A stretch of DNA of 64,000 nt from Rufibacter sp. XAAS-G3-1 (lineage in GTDB: Bacteria > Bacteroidota > Bacteroidia > Cytophagales > Hymenobacteraceae): contig NZ_JABFAM010000006.1 of assembly GCF_013623775.1 (NCBI RefSeq), positions 372,001 through 436,000 on the forward strand, written 5' to 3'. The notes under the pieces were generated by a model. It was not told where the DNA came from, did no database searches, and saw nothing but the letters and a program-made list of their open reading frames with translations. The translations under genes and the position numbers were made by a program. How positions within the stretch are numbered: position 1 is the first letter of the stretch; every line of letters begins with the position of its first letter. Positions 9,867 to 19,575 of the stretch are shown in pieces.

Positions 9867-11459
9867 ATGATACATCTCCTCACCCCTCCCCGCCTGGGCC
9901 ACAAGAAACGTACGCCCAAGCTCCTGCTTCTTTCCCTGCTCTTTTCTGCCCAGGTTGGCATGGCCCAGACCCAAGACCCCGTGGTAGAAAACATCATCAA
10001 AGAAGCCACCCAAAACTCCCAACTGGAACCGCTGGCCCACGAGCTCATGGATGTGATAGGCCCGCGTTTAGTGGGAACCCCGCAGATGCAGCAAGCCAAT
10101 GACTGGGCCGTAGCCAAATACAAAGGCTGGGGCATCACCGCCCGAAACGAGAAATGGGGCGAGTGGCGCGGCTGGCAAAGAGGCATCTCGCATATTGACA
10201 TGGTGCACCCCAGAGTTAGAACGCTGGAAGGCATGCAACTGGCCTGGAGCCCCAGCACCAAAGGCAAAGGCGTAACCGCCGAAACCATTCTGCTGCCCGA
10301 GACAGTCACCGATTCTCTGGCTTTCCAGAAGTGGCTGCCCAACGTGAAAGGGAAACTGGTGCTCATCTCCATGCCCCAGCCCACCGGTCGCCCAGACTAC
10401 AACTGGCAGGAATTCGCCACCAAAGAATCCTTTGACAAGATGAAGGCCGAGCGTACCGCACTGACCGAGGCCTGGCGCACCAAAATGGCCAGGATGGGCT
10501 ACACGGCCCGCACCTTGCCGGTAGCCCTGGAGAAAGCCGGAGCGGCCGGAATTGTGATGTCTAACTGGTCGGCGGGTTTTGGCGTGAACAAGATTTTCAG
10601 TGCCTACACCAAGAAAATCCCTACGGTAGACCTCGCCCTGGAAGATTACGGCATGGTGTACCGCCTCACGGCCTCGGGCCAGAAACCCAGACTGAACATA
10701 CAGGCCGAATCTAAAGAGCGCGGCGTAGTCCCTACCTTCAACACCATCGCGGAGATAAAAGGTACCCAGAAACCAGATGAGTATGTGATCCTCTCGGCGC
10801 ATTTTGACTCCTGGGATGGCGGCACCGGTGCCACCGATAACGGAACCGGCACCCTAGTAATGATGGAAGCCATGCGCATCCTCAAGAAAATCTACCCTAA
10901 CCCTAAAAGAACCATTCTGGTAGGCCACTGGGGCAGCGAAGAACAAGGCCTGAACGGTTCCCGCGCCTTTGTAGAAGACCACCCCGAGATTGTCAGCAAG
11001 GTACAAGCAGTCTTCAACCAAGACAACGGCACGGGCCGGGTAGCCAACTTATCTGGCTCAGGGTTTCTGCACGCCTATGAGTTCCTGAACCGTTGGCTGG
11101 CCCCGGTGCCCACCGAGATCAGGTCACAGATCCAGACCAACTTTCCCGGTGCGCCGGGCGGCGGCGGGTCTGACCACGCCTCCTTCGTGGCGGCCGGAGC
11201 CCCCGCGTTCATGCTGAGTTCTTTAAGCTGGTCGTACGGCACCTATACCTGGCACACCAACCGCGACACCTATGACAAGATTGTGTTTGACGATGTCCGC
11301 AGCAACGCCATCCTGACCGCCATCTTAACGTACATGGCCAGCGAAGATCCCACCACCGCCCCGCGCGACAGAAGTGTACTGCCCGTGAACCAAAGAACCG
11401 GCCAACCCGGCACCTGGCCCGCCCAAACCAAGCCCACCCGCCGCGGCGGATTGGATTAG
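9867..11459 (+). CDS. Secreted M28-family zinc metallopeptidase
   Basis: 530 residues. A signal peptide (basic stretch then LLLLSLLFSAQVGMAQ) directs export. A PA-type insert (ALEKAGAAGIVMSNW, about residues 220-235) precedes the peptidase core. Zinc ligands in M28 order are visible: His in LSAHFDSWDGG (about 309), Asp in TDNGTG (about 323), the Glu pair in SEEQG (about 356), Asp in NQDNGTG (about 385) and His in GSDHASF (about 435). The family releases N-terminal amino acids or cleaves small peptides. The C-terminus is short and shows no type IX sorting domain, so a periplasmic location is likely. A strong terminator follows. Confidence 0.93.
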   Translation: MIHLLTPPRLGHKKRTPKLLLLSLLFSAQVGMAQTQDPVVENIIKEATQNSQLEPLAHELMDVIGPRLVGTPQMQQANDWAVAKYKGWGITARNEKWGEWRGWQRGISHIDMVHPRVRTLEGMQLAWSPSTKGKGVTAETILLPETVTDSLAFQKWLPNVKGKLVLISMPQPTGRPDYNWQEFATKESFDKMKAERTALTEAWRTKMARMGYTARTLPVALEKAGAAGIVMSNWSAGFGVNKIFSAYTKKIPTVDLALEDYGMVYRLTASGQKPRLNIQAESKERGVVPTFNTIAEIKGTQKPDEYVILSAHFDSWDGGTGATDNGTGTLVMMEAMRILKKIYPNPKRTILVGHWGSEEQGLNGSRAFVEDHPEIVSKVQAVFNQDNGTGRVANLSGSGFLHAYEFLNRWLAPVPTEIRSQIQTNFPGAPGGGGSDHASFVAAGAPAFMLSSLSWSYGTYTWHTNRDTYDKIVFDDVRSNAILTAILTYMASEDPTTAPRDRSVLPVNQRTGQPGTWPAQTKPTRRGGLD

Positions 11460-11496
11460 GCATTGGTTTTAAGGCTATTTCCTGAAATTCAGCTTG

Positions 11497-11535
11497 AAAA
11501 CGGAAGGGGTTGGCAGTGCCAACCCCTTCCGTTTT
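11497..11535 (+). terminator. Strong intrinsic terminator after M28 peptidase
   Basis: Perfect 19-base arms beginning AAAACGGAAGGGGTTGG, with a one-base centre, followed by further T residues. It ends about 76 bases after the peptidase stop. Confidence 0.9.
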
Positions 11536-11720
11536 TTTGATGGTGGAGCGCAAAACCCACCCCTCCGAGGAGGGGAATATGCCTTTGAATTAGAAAGGAA
11601 TGCGTGAACCTGCGTGCGTAAACATCCTCCTTCGCCCCCTTCAAAGCTAATCTTGCAGGAAAAAATGAGCGGCTATTTAGTTTCCAAAACTTCCATAAAA
11701 CCAAGCCGTTCTTACCCGCT

Positions 11721-11817
11721 CTTCCAGAGTTCCACTCCCCTTCTTTTGCCCGTGGTTTCCGGCGGAGAAGAACTCCGCAGCAGGCAGGTTCGGGAGTTCT
11801 ACTCCCGAACAGCAAGG
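11721..11817. repeat. Family C hairpin block, copy 1
   Basis: A run of mini-hairpins, including GCGGAGAAGAACTCCGC and GTTCGGGAGT/ACTCCCGAAC, joined by CGTGGTTTCCGGCGGAG. Near-identical blocks are at 28251-28375 and 28543-28678. Confidence 0.85.
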
Positions 11818-12177
11818 AAATAATTTTTCCCTACCAGATTAGCCTTCAAAGGGGAGTATCTGCTTTAGAGGGCAAAAGTACCGAACTGATAGATATAGCT
11901 TCCGCTCTTTCCCAGTTCCAGTCTTCCCCAAGCGCGCCTCGCTTTTGGCCCTGACAGGCAGAAGCTAAGAGAGACAGACTTCTCAGGCCGAAAGGGCAGT
12001 GCGCGAGGGGAAGACGGGGCCCCGCGGCCGTGAGCGCATACCGCCAGAAATGAAACAATACAGCACTTACACCCACGCAACAAGCAGACAAGCCAGGGGA
12101 ACAGCATATTCCGTGTACCAACCCGCTCTAAAGAAGCCAATTCTAAGCAGAGGCTAAAGCGCAAAAAGAAACCAACA

Positions 12178-12217
12178 GCGTTTTAAGTCCCTTTTCAGAA
12201 AAGTAGCATTAAAACGC
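12178..12217. repeat. Family A palindrome, degenerate
   Basis: Outer arms GCGTTTTAA / TTAAAACGC pair; the inner part is partly mismatched around TTTTCAGAAAA. It lies 65 bp past the M1 peptidase stop (minus strand). Confidence 0.75.
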
Positions 12218-12282
12218 AAAGAAGCCAATTCCAAGCACAGAGGCTAAAAACAAGTAGCGGAGAAAGCAAGAAAAGCCGCACT

Positions 12283-13938
12283 TTACTGCACCTGCTTCTG
12301 CGTCACGTAAAAGTTAGGATCAACCCGAATATCCTGGGTGCCGGCAGGGAGATTCGCTTTCTTCCAGGTATCGGCTACGGGTTGCAGCCACATGTCTTTG
12401 CCGGCCGCGGTCACTTTTGCAGGCAAGTTGAAGCCCTTGACCGTGTTGCTCCAGCGGTATTCCAGCGAAGTTCCAGCTAATCTGTATTCCAGCACCGGAA
12501 TGCGCACATCCCGCAGGTACTGGTTGAAAAACGGGGTTAGGTCACGGCCCGTTTGTTGACTGATGTAGTTCTCCATCTGAGCACTGGTCACGGTCTGGTG
12601 GTAAAATTCCTGGTTGAGGCCACGCAGCAGTTTCCGCCATTTCTCGTCATCATTCACTACTTGCCGCAGCGTGTGCAGCATGTTGGAACCCTTTGGGTAC
12701 ATATCGCCGGAGCCGCTGAAATTCACGTGGTACTTGCCTATGATGGGTCGGTCATTTCTTATGCCCTTCCGGGTACCAATCACGTACTCGCTGCCGGCTT
12801 TCTTCCCGTGGAAGTACTCCACAAAGAGGTTCTCTGAATAAGAGGTGAAACTTTCATGGATCCACATGTCGGCGATGTCTTTGTAGGTGATGTTGTTGGC
12901 GAACCACTCATGCCCGCTCTCGTGCACGATGATAAAATCGAACTTCAATCCCCAACCCGTCCCGCTCAGGTCACGGCCCAGATAGCCGTTCTGGTACTTG
13001 TTTCCGTAGGTCACCGAGCTTTGGTGCTCCATGCCCAGGTACGGCACCTCCACCAGTTTGTAGCCATCTTCATAAAACGGATACGGCCCGAACCAGTGCT
13101 CCAAGGCCTTCAGCATTTGGGGCACTTGCTTGAATTGCACTTTCGCCTTTTCCAGGTTCTCGCGCAGCACATAGTAATCGCAGTCCAGTTTGCCCTTTTC
13201 ACCGGCATACACCTCAGAGAAATGCACGTAGTCGCCAATGTTCACATTCACGCCGTAGTTGTTGATGGGATTGGTGACCGCCCAGTGGAAAGTCTTGGTG
13301 CCGTCTGCGTGTTGCTCTACCTGCCGCAAACGGCCGTTGGAGACATCCGTCAAGTGCTGCGGCACCGTCACCCTGATCATCATGCTGTCGGGTTCATCGT
13401 ACATGTGGTCTTTACAGGGCCAAAACAAGCTGGCACCGTCTCCCTGCACAGACGTGGCGATGAAAGGGTTGCCCTGCGCGTCTTTCTTCCAGGTCACGCC
13501 CCCGCTCCAGGGCGGGTTGGTACTCACCTGCGGTTTGCCGCCGTACGTTACCTCTACCGTTTGCAAGGTTCCCGGCACCTGCTTCGCCGCCAATTGGATA
13601 AACCAAGCGTTTTTGTCCTGTTTCACCGCTAGTTTCTGGCCGTTCTGCACTACCTTTTCAATGCGCATGGGCGGCTGCAGATCTAGCTGCATGACCTGGT
13701 TTGGCTTCAGTACTTTGTAGCGCACCAGGTTCACGCCTTGCATGGTACTGTCCTGCGGATTCACCTTCATGCGCAGGTCATAGTGCACCAGATCCCACCA
13801 CGCCCGCTCTGGGGTAATGGAGCCGCGCAAAGTGTCTTGCCGGGTGAATGTTGGAGTGGTTTGGGCCTGAGAATCTGAGAAACTTAAAAGCCCCAGAAAG
13901 AAAGTTATTCCAATTAGCGTTGAAAGTCTGTTCTGCAT
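12283..13938 (-). CDS. Secreted M1-family metallopeptidase (aminopeptidase N-like)
   Basis: 551 residues, shorter than full-length aminopeptidase N (about 870) because the C-terminal helical domain is reduced, as in many secreted Bacteroidota M1 proteins. A signal peptide is seen at residues 1-25 (ends SDSQAQ). The exopeptidase motif appears as GMEHQ (about 300) in place of GAMEN. The zinc motif HESGHEW (about 336-342) is followed 18 residues on by the Glu ligand in WIHESFTSY. The enzyme should remove N-terminal residues from peptides. It shares the region with the M28 peptidase, pointing to extracytoplasmic peptide use, but it is transcribed on the opposite strand. Confidence 0.93.
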   Translation of the reverse strand: MQNRLSTLIGITFFLGLLSFSDSQAQTTPTFTRQDTLRGSITPERAWWDLVHYDLRMKVNPQDSTMQGVNLVRYKVLKPNQVMQLDLQPPMRIEKVVQNGQKLAVKQDKNAWFIQLAAKQVPGTLQTVEVTYGGKPQVSTNPPWSGGVTWKKDAQGNPFIATSVQGDGASLFWPCKDHMYDEPDSMMIRVTVPQHLTDVSNGRLRQVEQHADGTKTFHWAVTNPINNYGVNVNIGDYVHFSEVYAGEKGKLDCDYYVLRENLEKAKVQFKQVPQMLKALEHWFGPYPFYEDGYKLVEVPYLGMEHQSSVTYGNKYQNGYLGRDLSGTGWGLKFDFIIVHESGHEWFANNITYKDIADMWIHESFTSYSENLFVEYFHGKKAGSEYVIGTRKGIRNDRPIIGKYHVNFSGSGDMYPKGSNMLHTLRQVVNDDEKWRKLLRGLNQEFYHQTVTSAQMENYISQQTGRDLTPFFNQYLRDVRIPVLEYRLAGTSLEYRWSNTVKGFNLPAKVTAAGKDMWLQPVADTWKKANLPAGTQDIRVDPNFYVTQKQVQ

Positions 13939-14030
13939 TTTGAGGGTGTTTTTCTAAAATGAAGCTGAAAACGGCTTTGCAGTTGAAAGCTGGCTGCTAA
14001 ACTAAGTAGCAAGGCAAACTAAAATCTACT

Positions 14031-14121
14031 TTGTTCTCCTGAAAGGATCTTGTGGGCGAACTAGAAAAGCTGTCAATTAACGCAATTGCCGTCCGCCACC
14101 GAGATCCTTTCAGGAGGACAA
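14031..14121. repeat. Spaced inverted repeat, possible MITE-like element
   Basis: TTGTTCTCCTGAAAGGATCT (14031-14050) and AGATCCTTTCAGGAGGACAA (14102-14121) are inverted copies with one mismatch, separated by 51 bases. The arrangement of 20-bp terminal inverted repeats with a short unrelated centre is MITE-like. Confidence 0.8.
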
Positions 14122-14181
14122 GGAGAGAAAAAGATAGAGTTATTTCTGTTCAATTACTTCTTTGATTTAGTAGTGCTTTAT

Positions 14182-14224
14182 AATGATTTCACTCGCTCGC
14201 GTCCCGCGAGCGAGTGAAATCATT
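14182..14224. terminator. Perfect 20-base-arm hairpin after GH2 gene
   Basis: AATGATTTCACTCGCTCGCG and its exact complement enclose the loop TCC. It lies 20 bp beyond the GH2 stop on the minus strand, so a terminator role is possible. The internal CACTCGCTCGCGTCCC also occurs near 6413. Confidence 0.7.
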
Positions 14225-14243
14225 TCTTTTCCCATTTTACCCT

Positions 14244-16658
14244 TTATTTCTGGTTGGCCACGGTTTGGATGGAAACGGTTCCGTTGGCCAGGGTTCCGGC
14301 TGTTGCCTCTACTTTCACGGTTCCGGGGTTTGCCCCGGCTTTCAGTAAAATGGCCGCAATTCCCGCCTCGGCCTTCACCGTGGCCGGCCCTACAATCCCG
14401 GCATCGCCGGAGGTAACTTTGAACGTGACTTCATTTGTGGCGGTGGGCACCACGGTTCCGTTTTTGTCCAGCACGCTGGCGTAGACAAACACCAGGTCAT
14501 TGCGGTTGGTGGTCAACGGTTTGCCGCTGTAGTCTACGTGCAGGTTCAGCTTAACCGGAGCCTCGGGGGTTTGTTGGCTGGTTTCTGCCACTTTGGTTCC
14601 TTTGAGGTACCCCACCGCCGTAAGCGTTCCGGGCGCGTACGCGGGCAGGTTGAACGTGAACGGCGGGTGGTTCAGGTTGGTGGAGTATTTATCTGTGTCT
14701 GGTTTCTGCCGGGCGATGGTTTTGCCGTTCAGTTGCAGTTCCACCTCGTCGGCGTTGCTGTACACTTTCACCTGTTTCTGGGCGGGGTCGTTCCAGTAGT
14801 TCGCAATAAAGATCATCGGCTGGCCGAAAAGAGCCTTCTTCTGCAGGTTCGGCCCGGCCTGGCTCTGGTAGAAATAGAAGGCGAACTTGGGCAGGCGCAC
14901 CATGTCCATGATTCCGGAAGACTCAATATCCGGCGCGTAGCCGCGCTTGTAGTCATACATGAGCCAGTTGGCATCGCCCACGGCCGGGCCGTACAGGTTG
15001 TCGTTGTGGGCCTCCTGGTAGTTGAGGGCCTGTTGCAAAAGGCGTTTCTGCCCTGAGCCGCGCAGCTGCCGCGAGGTTCTTTCCTCTTCCTTCAGGTTGG
15101 CATACGCGGTCTGGTTGAAGCCCGCGTTCTGGGCGTAATATTCCCAGTCGCCGTACTCGGCAATGAACAGGGGCTTCGGCTTTTGGTACTTTTTCCAGTA
15201 GTCTGGGGCTTTGGCGTGCTGGCGGGCCGGAATGAACACATCATACACGTCGTCCACCCAGCCGCAGGTGTACACCTCCGCGAAAGGCAGTTCCTCCTGC
15301 ACCGCGCCGTGCGACTTCTGCCTATACTCTTTGGGCATGTTAGACTCGTTCAAGGAGGCTTCCCAGAGAATGATGGACGGGTGGTTCCGGTCGCGGCGCA
15401 CCATGTCCCGTATGTCCTGGATGCTGTTTTTCTGGAACTCCTGGCCCCCCACAAACTGCCAGCCCGGTATGGCGTCCATCACGAAGATGCCTAGCTCATT
15501 GCAGGCGGCCAGAAAAGCCGGGGACTGCGGATAGTGCGAGCTGCGCACGAAGTTGAACCCGGCTTCTTTGATCTTGTACGCATCGCGGTACTGGGCCTGG
15601 TCAGACAAGGCATTGCCCACCAGCGGATACTCCTGGTGGCGGTTGGTGCCCCTTAAAAACAGTTTCTGGCCGTTGAGGTAAAAACCATCGGCGGCAAAGC
15701 GGATGGAGCGGATTCCGGTTTTGATGTCCTGCGCCTCGGTCACCTTGCCCTCCTGCACCACTTCCACCCGAAGCGTGTACAGATACGGCTCGTCCGGCGA
15801 CCAGAGTTGGGGGCTGGAAACGGTCAGAATTTGCGAAAACGTGCCAAAATCGCCCGCTTCCACAGCCGTTCTGGGGGAAGTCACCGTGGCGACTGATCTG
15901 CCCTCCCTGTCTTGCAGCGTGAGCCTGATTTGGGCTTCTTTCTGCTGATTATGGTCGTTTTTGATCTCGGCTTTCACCACCAGCGTAGCCGTTGCCGGGC
16001 TTACGTTCTGGTAGTGCAGCAGCACGCCCCCACCCGCCACGCGGTTCGCCCAGACGGCATCTGTAAGGTAGAGTCTGTCTTTGGAGATAAGGTACACGTT
16101 GCGGTAAATGCCGCTGTAGTAGTTGAAATCCAGGTCTTTGATGGGTTTGCCCGGCGGCACCGCGGGGTTGTCTTCGTTGTTCAGTTTCACCAGCAGGGTG
16201 TTCTCTTCGCCAAACTTCACGTCTTCAGAGATGTTCACGTAAAAGGGCAGATAACCGCCCAGATGCCGGAACACGTGCTTCCCGTTCAGGTACACATCGG
16301 CTACCTGCATGGCGGCCTCAAACTGCACCGCCACGTGGCGGCCTTTCTCAGAGGCGGGCACGGTAAAGGTTTTGCGGTAGAAAGCCGTGCCCTGCCACTG
16401 CTGCTCTTTTTTCTCAATTGGCTCTAACCGGGCGGTGTGCGGCAAAGAGATCTTCTCCCACCTGATTCCGCCGGAATTTCCAGACAGTAGGCCAGCGGCA
16501 TTGGTGGTGTCAATGTCCCTTACGAATTCCCAGTTTTGGTTGAAGTGCTCCACCCTGGCCGAGGTGCTTTCCGGCGAGCTGGTACCGGGCGATTGGCAGG
16601 CCACCGCCCCCGCGAACAGCAGCAGGTACAGAAAGTGCTTTAACATAATAGATTTCAT
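14244..16658 (-). CDS. GH2-family glycoside hydrolase lipoprotein (beta-galactosidase/glucuronidase type)
   Basis: The frame is open from 16688, but the ATG at 16658 starts a lipoprotein signal: hydrophobic stretch then AGAVAC with the lipid-modified Cys at residue 21 (804 residues in all). Domains in order: jelly-roll sugar-binding domain (about 45-200, with FYRKTF and VAVQFEAAMQVADVYLNG), Ig-like domain, then the TIM barrel beginning IRFAADGFYLNGQ and RGTNRHQEYP. The acid/base Glu lies in SLNESNMP (about 436) and the nucleophile Glu in FIAEYGDWEYY (about 499). Two C-terminal Ig-like domains follow (DUF4982/invasin-like). It should remove a terminal beta-linked sugar at the cell envelope. 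The sugar cannot be assigned from sequence alone. It may be co-transcribed with the GH5-like gene 325 bp upstream. Confidence 0.92.
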   Translation of the reverse strand: MKSIMLKHFLYLLLFAGAVACQSPGTSSPESTSARVEHFNQNWEFVRDIDTTNAAGLLSGNSGGIRWEKISLPHTARLEPIEKKEQQWQGTAFYRKTFTVPASEKGRHVAVQFEAAMQVADVYLNGKHVFRHLGGYLPFYVNISEDVKFGEENTLLVKLNNEDNPAVPPGKPIKDLDFNYYSGIYRNVYLISKDRLYLTDAVWANRVAGGGVLLHYQNVSPATATLVVKAEIKNDHNQQKEAQIRLTLQDREGRSVATVTSPRTAVEAGDFGTFSQILTVSSPQLWSPDEPYLYTLRVEVVQEGKVTEAQDIKTGIRSIRFAADGFYLNGQKLFLRGTNRHQEYPLVGNALSDQAQYRDAYKIKEAGFNFVRSSHYPQSPAFLAACNELGIFVMDAIPGWQFVGGQEFQKNSIQDIRDMVRRDRNHPSIILWEASLNESNMPKEYRQKSHGAVQEELPFAEVYTCGWVDDVYDVFIPARQHAKAPDYWKKYQKPKPLFIAEYGDWEYYAQNAGFNQTAYANLKEEERTSRQLRGSGQKRLLQQALNYQEAHNDNLYGPAVGDANWLMYDYKRGYAPDIESSGIMDMVRLPKFAFYFYQSQAGPNLQKKALFGQPMIFIANYWNDPAQKQVKVYSNADEVELQLNGKTIARQKPDTDKYSTNLNHPPFTFNLPAYAPGTLTAVGYLKGTKVAETSQQTPEAPVKLNLHVDYSGKPLTTNRNDLVFVYASVLDKNGTVVPTATNEVTFKVTSGDAGIVGPATVKAEAGIAAILLKAGANPGTVKVEATAGTLANGTVSIQTVANQK

Positions 16659-16983
16659 GAAGACGCTGGTTTGGACGTAGAAGGACAAATATAACCAGCC
16701 ATTCTTCTACTTTCGCGTTTACGCGCGCCAGGTACCGCTAAGAGCAAGTTTAAATTTCATCTTTGCGCTGCAAATGGCCATAAAAAGAACCTGCGTTCGC
16801 GGTTGCGTCGCCCCGTCATGCTGCTACGCGGCTCAAAAAACGCTTCCGCAGAACCTTTCTCTGACTAGTTGAGCCAGCAAACCTGAAATCAAAAAAAGCG
16901 CTAAAGCAATAATTCCGTTTACGGGCCAATTTTCAAAAACAGCCCGTAAACGGAATTCCCAATCACGGGTGAAGATGGCTCCG
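16659..16983. other. Intergenic stretch between two glycosidase genes
   Basis: Holds upstream sequence of the GH2 gene, a short motif CCGCAGAACCTTT (about 16846) also seen inverted near 9717, and the family A palindrome at 16911-16957. Nothing else is recognised. Confidence 0.5.
16911..16957. repeat. Family A palindrome
   Basis: Arms AATTCCGTTTACGGGC / CCCGTAAACGGAATT with core TTTTCAAAAA. It lies 27 bp past the stop of the GH5-like gene (minus strand). Confidence 0.85.
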
Positions 16984-19575
16984 CTATTCCTTTTCAAGCC
17001 ACACACCTTCTACCTCAAAGCCATTGGGCTGCCCGGCCGGGGCGGATTTCGGGTCTTGGCTGAGGGAAATCTCCAGCTTTTCTACCTGCTGCAATTGGAA
17101 AGGAGCCGATGTAGCCCCCGCGAATTTGAACGGATGGAAACCCGGATAAGGCCGGGGCAGCAGCACAAAGGAATCTGGTTTCAGGCTGCTCAGCGGAATC
17201 TCAATATCTTTGAAAACAGTACCTACGGTAACGGTGGCGGCATACGCCGAGGCGTTGCGGGTCACCAGCCCTACTTTCACCGGCACGGCGGTAGTGTTGG
17301 AAGTTCTGATTCTGATGACCAGTTTACCAAAGCCGGACAGCTCAGTTTCGCGGCCTTTCAGTTTGTCGCCAATATAGTGGTGGAAGCCCATGGTCTGTTC
17401 GGCCGGAAGTTCTTTGGCCGTCAGTTTCAGTACCAGTTGGCCGGGTTTCAGGGTGGTGATCAGTTGCCGTTCATCGCTTCGCCAGAGATTAGGGAACACG
17501 TAGATAGAACGGTCTGTGGTGGGATTGAACAATGGCAGTGCCCCGTTGGGAGCGGCCACAAAGGTTTGCCAGGTGTCATTCTGATAATAATCCCAAGCCC
17601 AGGGATCGCCCTCGTAGCCGCCGGGGAAAGTAACGTGCCGGTTTCCGTCCTGTACCAGGATGCGGTAATTGATCAAACCCGGCGAGGTCAGTTCCGCGGG
17701 AACTTCGGCCTTGAACAGACTTGCCCCGGCATTCAGCATCGCAACGGTTTTGTACACCGCCGCCTGGTTGTTCAACTGCACTGATACTTTGGTGTCAGGC
17801 GAAACCCCCACGATCTGGGCGGTCAGCACGAAAGGCTTTCCGGCGGAAACTTCTTTCAACGGCTGGTGCGCCACGTAAGGTTTGGTATCTACGGGTGGCG
17901 GTGCTACGAATTCCCTGACCTGCATTGCTCCGAACGTGTCTTCTGCTTTTACCCCGCTTTTGCTTTTTTTAGACAGCACATACGTGCCGGGCTGCACCTG
18001 AAAACGGCCTCCCTGCGCGGCGGCTAGGTACGTATTGCCTTCATTTACGGCGGTAATGGTAAACGTCTCCCCCAGTTCGGCCAGCCTGATCTGCATGTCT
18101 TGGGTTTGCCACTGGATGCGGGTCACTTCCTTGCTGGGCGAGGCTTTCGCAAACGGGTCACGGATGGGAATCGCATCGGGCATTACCTCCAGCCGCCAAA
18201 CGCCTTTGTCCAGTTTGTCTAGAAAATAAGCGCCTGTACCGCTGTAGGACACCAACGGTGAACTTCCTACGCCTGCCACTCGCTTCAGCTTGGCGGCGTT
18301 TACCGGTTGGGTGCGCGTGGAATTGGAATAGAGGAACTCCTGCGCCGTGTTCATCTCGCTCAATGCTTCTTTGTAACTCACCCGGAAGGCCTCAAACACA
18401 CTGTCAGCCGGGTATACGCCGTAGCTTTTGCGCAGCGGCAGGCGGTGGAAAGCCTTGGCCGCGATCAGCAGGCTGATGGCCTTGGAAGGCGTGTAGGCCA
18501 GGTTCAGGTAATGCGTCTGGTACTCGGTGTTGGCGTAGGCGGTGGCCAGGGGATCATAGGCAAACTGGGTGGCCCACTGGAAACCCGCTCCGCGGAAACT
18601 CTTCGCCATGGCCGGGTATAGGTAAGAACCCAGCACGTCACCGGCATCAAACTCATAGACCATCAACGCTTTGTTCCTGAACTCGGGAATGGTGTCAAAG
18701 GGAATATGGTAACGGTCTACGTGGGGCAGGTAATTGCCTTGCAAGGTGTGGTTGGCAACCAGGCCCGTGGGGTACCACTGGAAGCTGAACCCATTCACGT
18801 TGGCCCTGGCCACGGCATCGGCGTAGCGCGGCGACTCACTGATGTTGTAGAAAATGGGCTTCGTCCAGCCCGTGCCTCTCATGGCGGCCACCATCCGGTT
18901 CACGTACTCGGTGGTGCGGGCTTTCGGGCCCGAGTGGTGCGGCTCATTGTTCACCTCCGCCCCAATGATGTTGGCATCTGCCCCGTAGGTGAGTTTGGTA
19001 TAGGGGTTGACGTGGTGCAGCAATTGCTTGAGGTAATTCTCCTGGGCCTTGAAAGCAGCCTCGTTCACCAATGCTTTCTGTTTGCCGTACAGCCGCGAAA
19101 AACCGGGAGTCTCCTCGTCTTTCTCGGGGTAGCCGTTGCCCCAGAAGGCGATGGGCGTGAGCATGATTCTGATGTTGCGCTGTTTCAGTTTGTAGACCAG
19201 GTAATCAAACAAACGCAGGTGCTCGTTTTCCAACAGATTGCCCAGCGTATCGGTGATCTCGGTATCCCAGACGTGTACCCGAAAAGCATCTAAACCCAGC
19301 CGGGCCATGTGGTACACATCCTGGTCAATGGCTTTCTCCAGATCCACGTTGCGGGCCTTCACCGAGCGGTAGCCGTACGCGAACGGCACCGTGTAATTCA
19401 CCCCAAAAAAAGCGGCTTCCTGGTTGTCTTTCTTCCAGCGCAGAATGCCTTTCTGGTCTACGTACACCAGTTCTGCTTCTTTGCTAGTTTTACTCTGGGC
19501 CAGGAGCGTTTTAGGGCTAAAAACCCAAAAACACACCAAAAACGGAAGAAGGAGAAAGGTAAAGTTGGGTTTCAT
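16984..19575 (-). CDS. Secreted GH5-like glycoside hydrolase with C-terminal carbohydrate-binding-like region
   Basis: The frame opens at 19617; the ATG at 19575 gives a clean signal peptide (MKPNFTFLLLPFLVCFWVFS, ending LLAQ) and 863 residues. The N-terminal half is a clan GH-A barrel: FFGVNYTVPF and a substrate-facing FRVHVWD (about 105), acid/base Glu in GAEVNNEPHHSG (about 210), nucleophile Glu in MVYEFDAGD (about 307). The second half (from about 540) is beta-rich and ends in a carbohydrate-binding-like module. Beta-glucan or beta-mannan cleavage is plausible but is inference. The C-terminus lacks a clear type IX sorting domain. Paired with the GH2 lipoprotein, it suggests endo- plus exo-attack on one polysaccharide. 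Confidence 0.85.
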   Translation of the reverse strand: MKPNFTFLLLPFLVCFWVFSPKTLLAQSKTSKEAELVYVDQKGILRWKKDNQEAAFFGVNYTVPFAYGYRSVKARNVDLEKAIDQDVYHMARLGLDAFRVHVWDTEITDTLGNLLENEHLRLFDYLVYKLKQRNIRIMLTPIAFWGNGYPEKDEETPGFSRLYGKQKALVNEAAFKAQENYLKQLLHHVNPYTKLTYGADANIIGAEVNNEPHHSGPKARTTEYVNRMVAAMRGTGWTKPIFYNISESPRYADAVARANVNGFSFQWYPTGLVANHTLQGNYLPHVDRYHIPFDTIPEFRNKALMVYEFDAGDVLGSYLYPAMAKSFRGAGFQWATQFAYDPLATAYANTEYQTHYLNLAYTPSKAISLLIAAKAFHRLPLRKSYGVYPADSVFEAFRVSYKEALSEMNTAQEFLYSNSTRTQPVNAAKLKRVAGVGSSPLVSYSGTGAYFLDKLDKGVWRLEVMPDAIPIRDPFAKASPSKEVTRIQWQTQDMQIRLAELGETFTITAVNEGNTYLAAAQGGRFQVQPGTYVLSKKSKSGVKAEDTFGAMQVREFVAPPPVDTKPYVAHQPLKEVSAGKPFVLTAQIVGVSPDTKVSVQLNNQAAVYKTVAMLNAGASLFKAEVPAELTSPGLINYRILVQDGNRHVTFPGGYEGDPWAWDYYQNDTWQTFVAAPNGALPLFNPTTDRSIYVFPNLWRSDERQLITTLKPGQLVLKLTAKELPAEQTMGFHHYIGDKLKGRETELSGFGKLVIRIRTSNTTAVPVKVGLVTRNASAYAATVTVGTVFKDIEIPLSSLKPDSFVLLPRPYPGFHPFKFAGATSAPFQLQQVEKLEISLSQDPKSAPAGQPNGFEVEGVWLEKE

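Larger units (their letters stand above)
11460..12282. other. 823-bp gene-free stretch with terminator and repeats
   Basis: Holds a degenerate family A copy (11466-11501), the M28 terminator (11497-11535), a family C hairpin block (11721-11817), a GC-rich block (about 11930-12035) ending in CGCGGCCGTGAGCGC that recurs inverted near 57054, and family A at 12178-12217. Open frames crossing it have no convincing protein features. Confidence 0.65.
13939..14243. other. Intergenic stretch with two inverted repeats
   Basis: Between the M1 gene start and the GH2 stop, both on the minus strand. It contains the 14031-14121 spaced inverted repeat and the 14182-14224 hairpin; nothing else is recognised. 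Confidence 0.6.

Noticed and set aside
11614-12164. Open frames of 60-110 codons on both strands
   Set aside because: They translate family C hairpins and the GC-rich block and show no protein-like pattern.
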